DNA from: an uncultured Olsenella sp.
GTDB lineage: Bacteria > Actinomycetota > Coriobacteriia > Coriobacteriales > Atopobiaceae
Direction of reading: 5' to 3'
Assembly: GCA_949291295.1 (NCBI GenBank)
Contig: CASEVE010000019.1
Location: forward strand, 1-34,010
DNA: 34,010 nucleotides
The position numbers and the translations under genes are program-made. Each line of letters opens with the position of its first letter. The first letter of the stretch is position 1. The notes under the pieces were generated by a model, which searched no databases, was not told the DNA's origin, and was given only the letters and a program-made list of their open reading frames with translations. Positions 1 to 6,798 of the stretch are shown here, piece by piece.

Positions 1-2
1 AG

Positions 3-71
3 CGGGCGAGCGCGGCGCTGGGCTGGAGGACGCCGGACGAGAACCGCAGGCTGCTCGGCTACGCGGTGTAG
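3..71 (+). CDS. 3' end of an unidentified protein
   Basis: The window opens inside a plus-strand reading frame. It gives 22 codons ending ...RRLLGYAV and a TAG stop at 69-71. Every third codon position in this stretch is G or C, as in the genes downstream, which supports real coding. Too little is present to identify the family. It converges on the DUF364 gene, leaving a 78-bp gap with a REP-like element. Confidence 0.6.
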   Translation, partial: RASAALGWRTPDENRRLLGYAV

Positions 72-110
72 GATGTACAGGAAAACGTCCGCAGTCCCAC
101 CCCTCCGGGC

Positions 111-151
111 CTGTCCCAAAATCTCTGAGAGAAATAACCCGTCCCCTTTTT
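111..151. repeat. REP-like intergenic element
   Basis: The gap between two convergent stop codons holds CTGTCCC, a small hairpin (TCTCT-G-AGAGA), then CCCGTCCCC and a T-run. Read on the minus strand it is A-run, GGGGACGGG, hairpin, GGGACAG. The GGGAC/GTCCC cores resemble the palindromes found between later genes, but this copy is a different type. It may also serve as a terminator for the plus-strand gene. Family assignment is inference. Confidence 0.45.
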
Positions 152-920
152 ACAGAGCTACGAGCACGTGCTCGAGCGCGCCGGAACCGTGGAGCGGGGC
201 GCCGCAGGTCACGATCTCGCGGGCCAGCGCCGCGTCGGCGACCACGCTACCGGCGATGAGGTCAGCTCCAGCCTCCAGCACCGGCGCGCAGATCGTAGCC
301 GACGGACCTACCACGCAGGTGAGCGAGTCGCGCGCAAGCTCCAGCAGGCGCGGCATGGTCTTGTTGGCGAGCGTCATGCCCGTCATGACAACGATGTCCG
401 CACCCGGAAGAAGGTACTCGCAGGCGGTGTCGGGCAGGTCCGTGTCCGCGCGGGAGGCGCGCTCCAGCACGACCACCTCCGCGTGTTCCGCGATAGCCGC
501 GAGGTACGGAAAGTGACCGATAACCACCGCACGGGGCCGCGATCCGTCGCCCTTCTCGGCAGCCATGCGCGCAGCAACCGGAGCGAGAAACACAAACGGG
601 TCCGTGCTCTCCGCATCCGTGACCAGACCCAGCGCGTCCAAGCGCTCGTGCTGGTTGTGCCAGGCGTTGAGCGCCGCTACGCCCACCGACGCCACCTCGA
701 AGTCCCACGACTTTGCACAGGCCGCAAGCTCGCGCAGGGAACGCCCCACCCAGCCGCGCTCCATGCGCAGGCGCGCGCCGCCACGATGAAGCGCCGCCAC
801 GCCTGAGCCACACTCAGCTTCGACGAGGCAGTGATGCGCGCCCATGATCACGCTCCGCACGAGCGCGTCCTCAGGAATCTGAACGATCATTCGGTCGTAG
901 AGCGACCACGCATCTGTCAT
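150..920 (-). CDS. DUF364/DUF4213 putative heavy-metal chelation protein
   Basis: About 256 residues. The second half shows the DUF364 pattern: a CEYLLPGAD stretch, VVMTGMTLANKTMPRLLEL, then VVGPSATICAPVLEAGADL and a final glycine-rich segment. The N-terminal half fits DUF4213 (enolase N-terminal-like fold). The family is believed to bind metals or metal cofactors, but no reaction is established. Start: two tandem ATGs at 918-923. GGAGG sits 2 nt before the first and 5 nt before the second, so the second is used here. It is divergent from the NTPase gene with only about 47 bp between starts, so they probably share a promoter region. The nearby metal importer suggests a role in molybdenum or other metal handling (inference). 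Confidence 0.8.
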   Translation of the reverse strand: MTDAWSLYDRMIVQIPEDALVRSVIMGAHHCLVEAECGSGVAALHRGGARLRMERGWVGRSLRELAACAKSWDFEVASVGVAALNAWHNQHERLDALGLVTDAESTDPFVFLAPVAARMAAEKGDGSRPRAVVIGHFPYLAAIAEHAEVVVLERASRADTDLPDTACEYLLPGADIVVMTGMTLANKTMPRLLELARDSLTCVVGPSATICAPVLEAGADLIAGSVVADAALAREIVTCGAPLHGSGALEHVLVAL

Positions 921-969
921 CATTTCCTCCAGGTTGGGTCGTTGCGGCTTGAGCGGTCGGGGGGGCTGC

Positions 970-1542
970 ATGCTGTTCATTCTCACCGGACACATCCGGA
1001 CGGGCAAGACCACGTGGCTCGAGGCTCGCGTGCGCGAGCTCGAGGCGGCGGGCGTGCCCGTGTGCGGCGTGCTCGCGCCTGGCGTGTGGCGCGACGGCGA
1101 GAAGGTCGGGATTGAGAACGCGCTGCTGCCCTCGCGCGTGCGTGTCCTTCTTGCCACGCCCGCGAAAGGCGGGCGCGCGACCGACCTGGGCTGGGACTTT
1201 GACACCGCGGCGCTTGCCCGCGTGAACACGCACTTCTCCGAGCTTGCCGCGGAGGCGGGCGAGAAGGACGCGCACCCCGGGCTCCTCGTCGTCGATGAGA
1301 TAGGCCCGCTCGAGCTGCGCCGCGGCGGCGGGCTCATCGCGGCGCTCGAGCTGCTTGACTCCGGACCTGTGCCGGCATGGCCGCACGCACTCGTGGTAGT
1401 TCGCTCGGCGCTCGCCGACGAGGTTGCCGCGCGCCTGAGCCCCACCTGGGGTTTCGTCGAGCTCGTCCGGCCAGACGAGACCGGCACGAGGCGCCTGCGC
1501 GAGGCCCTTCTTGGCAGTCTACTCGGGCACCTCAGAAATTAA
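970..1542 (+). CDS. THEP1-like nucleoside-triphosphatase (NTPase_1 family)
   Basis: A 190-residue P-loop protein. Walker A is GHIRTGKTT at the N-terminus; Walker B is LLVVDEIGPLEL near residue 110, the typical DEIGxxE form of the THEP1/NTPase_1 family. These small enzymes hydrolyse NTPs in vitro and their physiological roles are mostly unknown. Relatives occur in metal-cofactor loci, which fits the neighbours here. The ATG at 970 is preferred because the P-loop follows at once, as in the family, although only a G-rich stretch (GGGGGGC) precedes it. It stands alone on the plus strand, convergent with the importer operon, and its TAA lies inside the left arm of the inverted repeat at 1540-1624. 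Confidence 0.8.
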   Translation: MLFILTGHIRTGKTTWLEARVRELEAAGVPVCGVLAPGVWRDGEKVGIENALLPSRVRVLLATPAKGGRATDLGWDFDTAALARVNTHFSELAAEAGEKDAHPGLLVVDEIGPLELRRGGGLIAALELLDSGPVPAWPHALVVVRSALADEVAARLSPTWGFVELVRPDETGTRRLREALLGSLLGHLRN

Positions 1543-1624
1543 CGGACATTGGCTGGCTGAAAAAATCTTGCCAACTGGGAAAACGTCATTCGTAAGGCCA
1601 ATTTTGGCCATCCAATGTCCGTTA
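1540..1624. terminator. Long inverted repeat between convergent genes
   Basis: A perfect 13-bp inverted repeat, TAACGGACATTGG (1540-1552) and CCAATGTCCGTTA (1612-1624), flanks a 59-nt interior with a smaller GGCCA-ATTT-TGGCC hairpin. The right arm is followed on the plus strand by TTTTTC. The left arm contains the NTPase stop codon. It is placed as a bidirectional terminator between the NTPase (ends 1542) and the binding protein (ends 1641). An inserted palindromic element is the alternative. Confidence 0.65.
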
Positions 1625-1640
1625 TTTTTCGAGCCTCGGC

Positions 1641-2750
1641 CTATACCCGCACGGCGCCGCGCGTCAGCGCGTCGTACTCCTCGTCCGTGAGGTCGTGGCC
1701 GTAGAAGAGCTGGTAGTACTCCCCCACCACGTCACGCAGGTCGTCATCGAAGCGCTCCGGGTAGCACAGGCGCGCGTACCACTGCAGGCCGATGATCTGG
1801 TTCACCGAGGCAGGCATGGAAATCCAGTTGTACGGCTCACTCGGCGCGCGGAAGTAGTTACCGGACTTGATAGCAGTAAGCTCGGCCCAGGCCGGATCGT
1901 CACCCACGGTGTCATAAATCGAGTCACCCACAAAGACGACGAGCTCGGGGTCCCAGAGCGCAATCTGCTCGAGGCCAATCTCGTTACCCTTGCCGCTGGA
2001 CGACGGGTCATCCACCACCACGACGTTCTCGGAGCACAGGTCGATGATGCCGGACTGGAAGCCGCCGCGCGCCATCGCATTGGTGCCCGTGTCGCCGAGC
2101 AGGTACGCGGCGCGCGGGCGCTCGTCCTCGGGCACCTCCGCGACGACGGCCTCGACCTCGGCCACCGCGTCGCGGCAGTAGTCCGCCAGCTCGGCGGCCT
2201 TCTCGGAATCCAGGATCTCCGCGAGCTGATCGTAGAGGTCAGCGTAGCTATGGAGGTCAATCGAGTCGATGTGCACGCACGGGATGCCAATCTGCTCCCG
2301 CAGCGTGTCCAGCTCCTCGACAAGCGAGTCCTTGGCCTCGCCGACGTCGATGATCAGCTGCGGGTCAGCCGCGGCAACAGCCTCCTTGTTGAAGTCGCCC
2401 TTGCCGCCGTAGATCTGGCCAAAGACGGGCAGGTCAGCGAGGTCCTCACCGAGGTAGGCAAGCTGCTCGTCCGTGAGCTCGCCGGAGAGGCCGACCATCT
2501 TCTCGGGCGCCACCGTGAGCAGCACCTGCTGGGCCACGGGCCCGGATGCCGCGATGCGCTCGACCTCGGCCGGGATCTCTACCTCGCGCCCGAGCGAGTC
2601 CGTGACCACGCGCGTTGCGGTCTGCTCCGCCGCGGATTGCTGGCTGTCGGGCTGCTGGTCGGACTCCGCCGCCGGCGCACCGCCGCACGCTCCGAGCGAC
2701 GCCGCCACCGCAAGCGCCGCAGCTGCCGACAAGAACGTTCTTCTCCTCAC
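1641..2750 (-). CDS. ABC transporter substrate-binding lipoprotein, FecB/TroA-type
   Basis: 369 residues. It has a lipoprotein signal, with an RRR start, a hydrophobic run and the lipobox LGAC at about residues 18-21, followed by a Ser/Gln/Glu-rich linker. The domain then opens with RVVTDSLGREVEIPAEVERI, typical of class III binding proteins for siderophores, cobalamin or molybdate (FecB, BtuF, MolA). It should be tethered outside the membrane and deliver substrate to the permease encoded at 3659. The start is GTG at 2748-2750, overlapping the ATPase stop as GTGA, with a purine-rich GGGAGAAGAA ribosome-binding site. Substrate is not readable from sequence. The coupled yqeB-xdhC gene and its ModE-type operator favour molybdate or tungstate over iron. 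Confidence 0.85.
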   Translation of the reverse strand: MRRRTFLSAAAALAVAASLGACGGAPAAESDQQPDSQQSAAEQTATRVVTDSLGREVEIPAEVERIAASGPVAQQVLLTVAPEKMVGLSGELTDEQLAYLGEDLADLPVFGQIYGGKGDFNKEAVAAADPQLIIDVGEAKDSLVEELDTLREQIGIPCVHIDSIDLHSYADLYDQLAEILDSEKAAELADYCRDAVAEVEAVVAEVPEDERPRAAYLLGDTGTNAMARGGFQSGIIDLCSENVVVVDDPSSSGKGNEIGLEQIALWDPELVVFVGDSIYDTVGDDPAWAELTAIKSGNYFRAPSEPYNWISMPASVNQIIGLQWYARLCYPERFDDDLRDVVGEYYQLFYGHDLTDEEYDALTRGAVRV

Positions 2751-3565
2751 TTCTTCTCCCTTCTCGATGTTACGAAGGGACTGTCCCTTCGTATCATTTC
2801 CGTGGGAACGCAGGCGCGTGCTTTGTCGTTGTGGAGCGAGCTGACCTCCACGGGCAGGCCGTAGAGTTCGCTCAGGAGCGGCCCGGTGATGACGTCAGCC
2901 GGGGCGCCGCATGCGCGGACGCGCCCGCCGTCGAGCGCAAGCACCGTGTCCGCGTACAGATACGCCAGGTCGGGCGCGTGCGTGGAAGCAATCACGGAGA
3001 GCCCCTCACTCGCGAGCCGTCGCACCACCGCCATCACGCGCGCCGTGTTGCCAAAGTCGAGCGCACTCGTGGGCTCGTCCATCACGATCGAGCGCGCGTC
3101 CTGCGCGATGGCGCGGGCGATAAGGACGAGCTGCCGCTCACCCCCCGAGACCTGCATGAAGCTCCGGTGCGCGAGGTGCGCCACGCCCACGCGCTCGAGC
3201 GCCTCCTCGGCGCGGACGCGGTCTGCCGCGGCGGGCGCGCGCAGCGGCCCCAGGCGCGACGCCGCGCTCATGAGCACCACGTCGAGCACCTCGTAGTCAA
3301 AGACCTGCGCGTGGCTCTGCGGGACAAAGGCCATCTCCCGGGCGCGCTCGGCCACGGAGAGCTCGTCGAGTGGCCGGCCGTTCACGAGGATGGTTCCCGC
3401 GCGCGGGCGCTCAAGGCCCAGGATGCAGCGGAAGAGCGTGGTCTTGCCCACGCCGTTGGGCCCGAGCACGCACGCGAGCTCGCCGTCCGCAACGGAGAGG
3501 TCCACGCCCTCGAGCACCGCGTGGTCGCCGTAGGAGAAGCTGAGGCCGGAGATCTGGAAGCTCAT
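2747..3565 (-). CDS. ABC transporter ATP-binding protein, FecE/BtuD-type
   Basis: 272 residues with all ABC motifs: Walker A GPNGVGKTT, Q-loop FVPQSHA, signature VSGGERQLV, Walker B SIVMDEPTSALD and switch His in STHAPD. It powers the FecCD-like permease encoded upstream. The ATG at 3563-3565 (MSFQISGL) has GAGGGGGGC upstream; a GTG nine codons earlier is possible. The last residues (MIRRDSPFVTS then RREKK) are encoded by a REP-like palindrome (2766-2797) that has become part of the gene, giving a tail unlike the family. Its TGA overlaps the GTG of the binding-protein gene, so the two are translationally coupled. Confidence 0.9.
   Translation of the reverse strand: MSFQISGLSFSYGDHAVLEGVDLSVADGELACVLGPNGVGKTTLFRCILGLERPRAGTILVNGRPLDELSVAERAREMAFVPQSHAQVFDYEVLDVVLMSAASRLGPLRAPAAADRVRAEEALERVGVAHLAHRSFMQVSGGERQLVLIARAIAQDARSIVMDEPTSALDFGNTARVMAVVRRLASEGLSVIASTHAPDLAYLYADTVLALDGGRVRACGAPADVITGPLLSELYGLPVEVSSLHNDKARACVPTEMIRRDSPFVTSRREKK
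2766..2797. repeat. REP-like palindrome inside the ATPase gene's 3' end
   Basis: Arms TACGAAGGGAC and GTCCCTTCGTA (11 bp, perfect) around a central T at 2782. It is one of eight GGGAC-N-GTCCC copies in the window and the only one clearly internal to a coding region, six to seventeen codons before the stop. Confidence 0.85.
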
Positions 3566-3600
3566 GTCAGCCGCGCCCCCCTCGCTCGCCACGAGACAGA

Positions 3601-3653
3601 GGCGCCAGGTTCTTCTCGCCCGCCGGGGGACCGGGGCGCCAGGTTCTTCTCGC
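3601..3653. repeat. 19-bp direct repeat in the ATPase/permease gap
   Basis: GGCGCCAGGTTCTTCTCGC occurs at 3601-3619 and again at 3635-3653, a 34-bp period. Each copy ends in CTTCTCGC, the complement of the GCGAGAAG octamer that recurs across the window. It fills most of the 93-bp gap between the permease stop and the ATPase ATG. No function is evident. Confidence 0.7.
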
Positions 3654-3658
3654 TCGCA

Positions 3659-4675
3659 TCAGCCGCGCCCCCTCTTCACAATGAGCCACAGGAAAAACGG
3701 CGCGCCCACCACGGACGTGAGAATGCCGATGGGGATCTCCGCCGTGAGCGCAAGGCGCGCGATGTCGTCCACCACCAGCAGAAACGTTGCGCCTGCGAGC
3801 ATGCTGGCCGGCAGGAGGTGCCGGTAGTCGCTACCCACCAGACCGCGCGCGAGGTGCGGCACCACGAGCCCCACCCAGCCGATGAGCCCGGAAACCGCCA
3901 CGCTCGCCGCGGTCACAAGGGCCGAGAAGAGCACGGCCACGGCGCGCACGCGCGGGGCGTTGACGCCCATGGAGAGCGCCTCGTCGTCGGACATCGTGAG
4001 GACGTTGAGTCGCCAGCGCATGGCCATGAGGCCAGCAAGGCCGATGGCGATGGGCGCGGCCGCCAGCGCAAGGTCGGCGACCTTGGCGCCGTTGAACGAG
4101 CCGAGCAGCCAAAAGGTGATGGCCTGCAGCTGGTTGGACGGGTCGGCCACGAGCTTGGTGTAGGAGACACCAGCCTCAAAGAGCGACTTCACCATGATGC
4201 CGGCGAGCACGGTGACAAGGATCCGGTTGCCGCGCGCCCGGCTGCTCACCAGCAGCACGATGCCCACCGCGGCGAGCGAGACGGCAAAGGCCGATCCGGA
4301 GATCGCGAGCGAGGTGCCGCCCGCAAGAATGGCCGCGCACGCGCCCAGCGCCGCCCCCTGTGATGCGCCGAGAAAGTCCGGCGAGACGAGCGGATTCTGG
4401 AAGATTCCCTGGAAGGCGGCGCCGGCGGCAGAGAGGCTCGCACCCACGAGGATCACCAGCAGAATGCGCGGCAGGCGCACGTTGAAGAAGAGCGTCTCCT
4501 GCTGTGCGGAGAAGTCGCCGAGGCCGGGCGCCACGCGGGAGAGCAGCAGCTCGAGCGCGTCCGCCGGGCCGATGGGGTAACGGCCGAGCGCCAGCGACAC
4601 GAGCACGGTGGCCACGAGCAGCACGCCGAGAAGGGCAATGATGCGGCCGGGGTATTTGCGCAGGGCGGCGCTCAT
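3659..4675 (-). CDS. ABC transporter permease, FecCD family
   Basis: 338 residues with many hydrophobic segments, the normal size of a FecCD/BtuC permease. Family hallmarks include the NVRLPRILL stretch after the first helices, the glycine-rich GASLSAAGAAFQGIFQNPL, FLGASQGAALGA, and SGLIGWVGLVVPHLAR in the coupling-helix region. It forms the membrane channel for the binding protein and ATPase. Its ATG overlaps the TGA of yqeB-xdhC (ATGA), so both are made from one message. No second permease gene is present, so a homodimer as in BtuC is expected. Confidence 0.9.
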   Translation of the reverse strand: MSAALRKYPGRIIALLGVLLVATVLVSLALGRYPIGPADALELLLSRVAPGLGDFSAQQETLFFNVRLPRILLVILVGASLSAAGAAFQGIFQNPLVSPDFLGASQGAALGACAAILAGGTSLAISGSAFAVSLAAVGIVLLVSSRARGNRILVTVLAGIMVKSLFEAGVSYTKLVADPSNQLQAITFWLLGSFNGAKVADLALAAAPIAIGLAGLMAMRWRLNVLTMSDDEALSMGVNAPRVRAVAVLFSALVTAASVAVSGLIGWVGLVVPHLARGLVGSDYRHLLPASMLAGATFLLVVDDIARLALTAEIPIGILTSVVGAPFFLWLIVKRGRG

Positions 4676-6627
4676 GCGCGCTCGCCCTTCCCCGGGCCCT
4701 CGCCGCGACGCTCGGCGCGACGGCGGACGAGCTGCGCGGTGATGGAAAGCGCAATCTCGGCGGGCGTGACGGCGCCGATAGCGAGGCCGATCGGCATGGC
4801 CACGGCGTCGACGCGCTCGGCCGGCACGCCGGCGGCAACGAGGTGCTCGCGCGCGAGGGCGACCTTGCGGGCGCTGCCGATGCAGCCCACGTAGGCGGGC
4901 TGGACGTCGCGGGTCAGCACGGCGAGAAGGACCGTCTCGTCGTAGGCGTGCCCATGCGTGAGCACGACGACGGAGTCGCGCGGGCCGATTGCGACGCTTG
5001 CGGCGAGCTCGTCAAACGCGCCGCAGGTCACGGTAGCTGCCTGTGGCAGACGCTCGCCCGTGGCGAGCTCCGGTCGGTCATCGTAGACGTGCGCCTCAAA
5101 GCCTGCAGCCGCGGCCATACCCACGAGCGCGGCGCCCACGTGCCCGGCGCCAAAGACGTGCAGACGGCTCGGAGCGACGATGGGCTCGCGGTAGATGGCG
5201 TGTGCGTCGTCCCAGGTCGGGGCGGAGAGACGCGCGGCCGGGCCGACCTCGATCGTCGGCGCGGTGGGATCCGTCCAGCACTCCGTCACGCAGACGGGCT
5301 CGTCGCGTTGGAGCGCGTCGCGTACGGCGAGAAGGACGGGCAGGTCGTCTGCCGTGAGCGGGCGCACGACGAGCAGCGCGTCGCCGCCGCAGGCCATCGC
5401 GTCGCCGGTGTGGTACCACTCCAGGCTCGGCGCGCCGCAGGAGCGTGCCGCACGGGCGCGCTCGATGGCCAGCTGCTCGATCGCGCCGCCACCGACGGTC
5501 CCTGCCAGCGCTTCGTTTGAAAGGACAGCGAGACGCGCGCCCTCGTGGCGCGGCATCGAGCCGCTGGTGGCGAGCAGGCTCGCCAGCCCCACTCGCCGCC
5601 CGGCCTTGAGCTCCGCCACGAGCGCGGAGACGAAGCCCTCATCGGAGAGGGAGCCGTTAAGGGGCGGCGTGTGGACGGTTTTCTCGGCAGAAACGTCCAA
5701 AACTCGCCCGTTGTTCTTTTGGGGCAGATTCTGGACGGTTGCGGGACCCAGAACGTCCGGAACTCGCCCGTTCTCGGATTGGGGCGGCGTGTGGACGGTT
5801 TTCTCGGCAGAATCGTCCGGAACTCGCCCGTTCTTCTCTGCCACCGTACCCGAGAGCGCGAGAATCGCCTCAAGCACGCCACCGCCCACGGCGAGCGCCT
5901 TGTCGGAAGCGCTCTCGATGTACTCCGGGTGACAGCGCGGGTCCACGTCGCCGCACTTCATGCCCTTGCGCACAGGCACGCCCGCCTGCAGAAGCCCGCG
6001 CACCACGCCATCAATTGTGGCGCACATGGGCTCGCCGGCCACCGTGGCGCACACGTAGCCGGCCGTGACCTGCGCCCCAATCTCCACGCATGGCTCGAAG
6101 ACGCCGTCCGCGGGCGCGCGCATCACACGCTCGCCCGCGTAGCCGCCGATGAGGCCAGGCACCGCCGTGTTGGGGATGGGCGATCCCTCGTAGTAAACGC
6201 GCCCCAGGTAGTGGCCGCGCATCGTCTCCACCGCGGCGTCGCAGTCCTCGCGCGCGGTGAAGCCGGGACCCACGCCAATCACAATGGGCGCCATGTCACG
6301 TGTGGTGCCAAGATTGCGCTTGGCGAGAATTGCGTCCACCAGCGCGTCTGGCGCGAGCTCGCGCACGCTGGCGGCCTCGGGGTCAACGAGCACGGCGACG
6401 TTGCCCGCCGCCGTGGTCGCGCGCGCCGATGCGGCGTCCGCGCAGAGCACGCCGCGCACGCCCTCCACGCGCGTCTCGCCGAGGCAGATGGCCTCCGAGA
6501 AGCACACGGTGCGGCGGATGGACGTGGGAGCCGCGAGGTCGCACATCACGACCTGCATGCCCGCACGATAGAGCCGCAGCGCGATGCCCGACGCGATGTC
6601 CCCCGCCCCGCGAATCACGACCAACAT
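4672..6627 (-). CDS. xdhC: YqeB-XdhC fusion, selenium-dependent molybdenum hydroxylase maturation protein
   Basis: 651 residues combining two proteins usually encoded separately. Residues 1 to about 262 are YqeB-like, starting MLVVIRGAGDIASGIALRL (Rossmann GAGDIASG), with a lipoyl-like segment later (RAPADGVFEPCVEIG). Residues about 333-651 are XdhC: an N-terminal CoxI-type segment (LLATSGSMPRHEGARLAVL, TVGGGAIE) and a C-terminal Rossmann domain (VFGAGHVGAAL, YVGCIGSARK). XdhC proteins bind molybdenum cofactor and help insert it, after sulfuration, into xanthine dehydrogenase-type enzymes; YqeB is genomically tied to selenium-dependent members. The linker (about residues 263-323) is three 20-residue repeats. 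The ATG at 6625-6627 has GAGGAGG 9 nt upstream. A ModE-type operator lies just upstream. It is the first gene of the importer operon. Confidence 0.87.
   Translation of the reverse strand: MLVVIRGAGDIASGIALRLYRAGMQVVMCDLAAPTSIRRTVCFSEAICLGETRVEGVRGVLCADAASARATTAAGNVAVLVDPEAASVRELAPDALVDAILAKRNLGTTRDMAPIVIGVGPGFTAREDCDAAVETMRGHYLGRVYYEGSPIPNTAVPGLIGGYAGERVMRAPADGVFEPCVEIGAQVTAGYVCATVAGEPMCATIDGVVRGLLQAGVPVRKGMKCGDVDPRCHPEYIESASDKALAVGGGVLEAILALSGTVAEKNGRVPDDSAEKTVHTPPQSENGRVPDVLGPATVQNLPQKNNGRVLDVSAEKTVHTPPLNGSLSDEGFVSALVAELKAGRRVGLASLLATSGSMPRHEGARLAVLSNEALAGTVGGGAIEQLAIERARAARSCGAPSLEWYHTGDAMACGGDALLVVRPLTADDLPVLLAVRDALQRDEPVCVTECWTDPTAPTIEVGPAARLSAPTWDDAHAIYREPIVAPSRLHVFGAGHVGAALVGMAAAAGFEAHVYDDRPELATGERLPQAATVTCGAFDELAASVAIGPRDSVVVLTHGHAYDETVLLAVLTRDVQPAYVGCIGSARKVALAREHLVAAGVPAERVDAVAMPIGLAIGAVTPAEIALSITAQLVRRRAERRGEGPGKGERA
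5661..5840. repeat. Three tandem 60-bp repeats encoding the YqeB-XdhC linker
   Basis: Units at 5661-5720, 5721-5780 and 5781-5840 are exactly 60 bp, so the frame is kept. Units 1 and 3 are nearly identical (GGGGCGGCGTGTGGACGG, TTTTCTCGGCAGAA, CGTCC, ACTCGCCCGTT); unit 2 diverges in its first half. Each contains the inverted pair GGACG...CGTCC. The peptide units begin NGRV and most contain AEKTVHTPP, a proline-rich spacer. Confidence 0.9.
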
Positions 6628-6648
6628 GTCCGAAAACCTCCTCGTCAG

Positions 6649-6672
6649 CGTTATATTTTCAAAAGCATAACG
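6649..6672 (-). promoter_or_regulatory. ModE-type molybdate-responsive operator
   Basis: The 24-bp site reads CGTTATAT, N8, GCATAACG. It has the same 8+8+8 layout and the same CGTTATAT half-site as the Escherichia coli ModE operator upstream of modABC (established knowledge). It sits 22 nt before the yqeB-xdhC start codon, where a bound ModE-like protein would block transcription when molybdate is plentiful. The MocA protein encoded at 12328-13272 has a ModE DNA-binding domain and could be the regulator. Confidence 0.8.
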
Positions 6673-6768
6673 ATCCACGCGAGCGCTTGTATTCCATCTA
6701 GTTAGTTTAGCTTACAAATAGTTTGCCCTGGCTCCCGGCGGCGCGAACGGCACCTTCTTACCGGTGAT

Positions 6769-6798
6769 GGGTCAAAAGGGACAGTCCCTTTGTCTCAT
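6769..6798. repeat. REP-like palindrome at the end of the cysteine desulfurase gene
   Basis: Core arms AAAGGGAC and GTCCCTTT around a central A at 6783; the outer parts pair imperfectly (GTCAAAAGG against GACAAAGG). The desulfurase TGA (6795-6797) lies in its right edge. Confidence 0.8.

Noticed and set aside
2615..4363. Long plus-strand frame opposite the ABC transporter genes
   Set aside because: Arg/His-rich antisense shadow of the ATPase and permease genes, with no motif or ribosome-binding site.
5661..5840. Frameshift or assembly artefact at the YqeB-XdhC junction
   Set aside because: Units are exactly 60 bp, the frame stays open, and flanking domains are in the same frame. A real fusion is simpler, though long-read confirmation would help.
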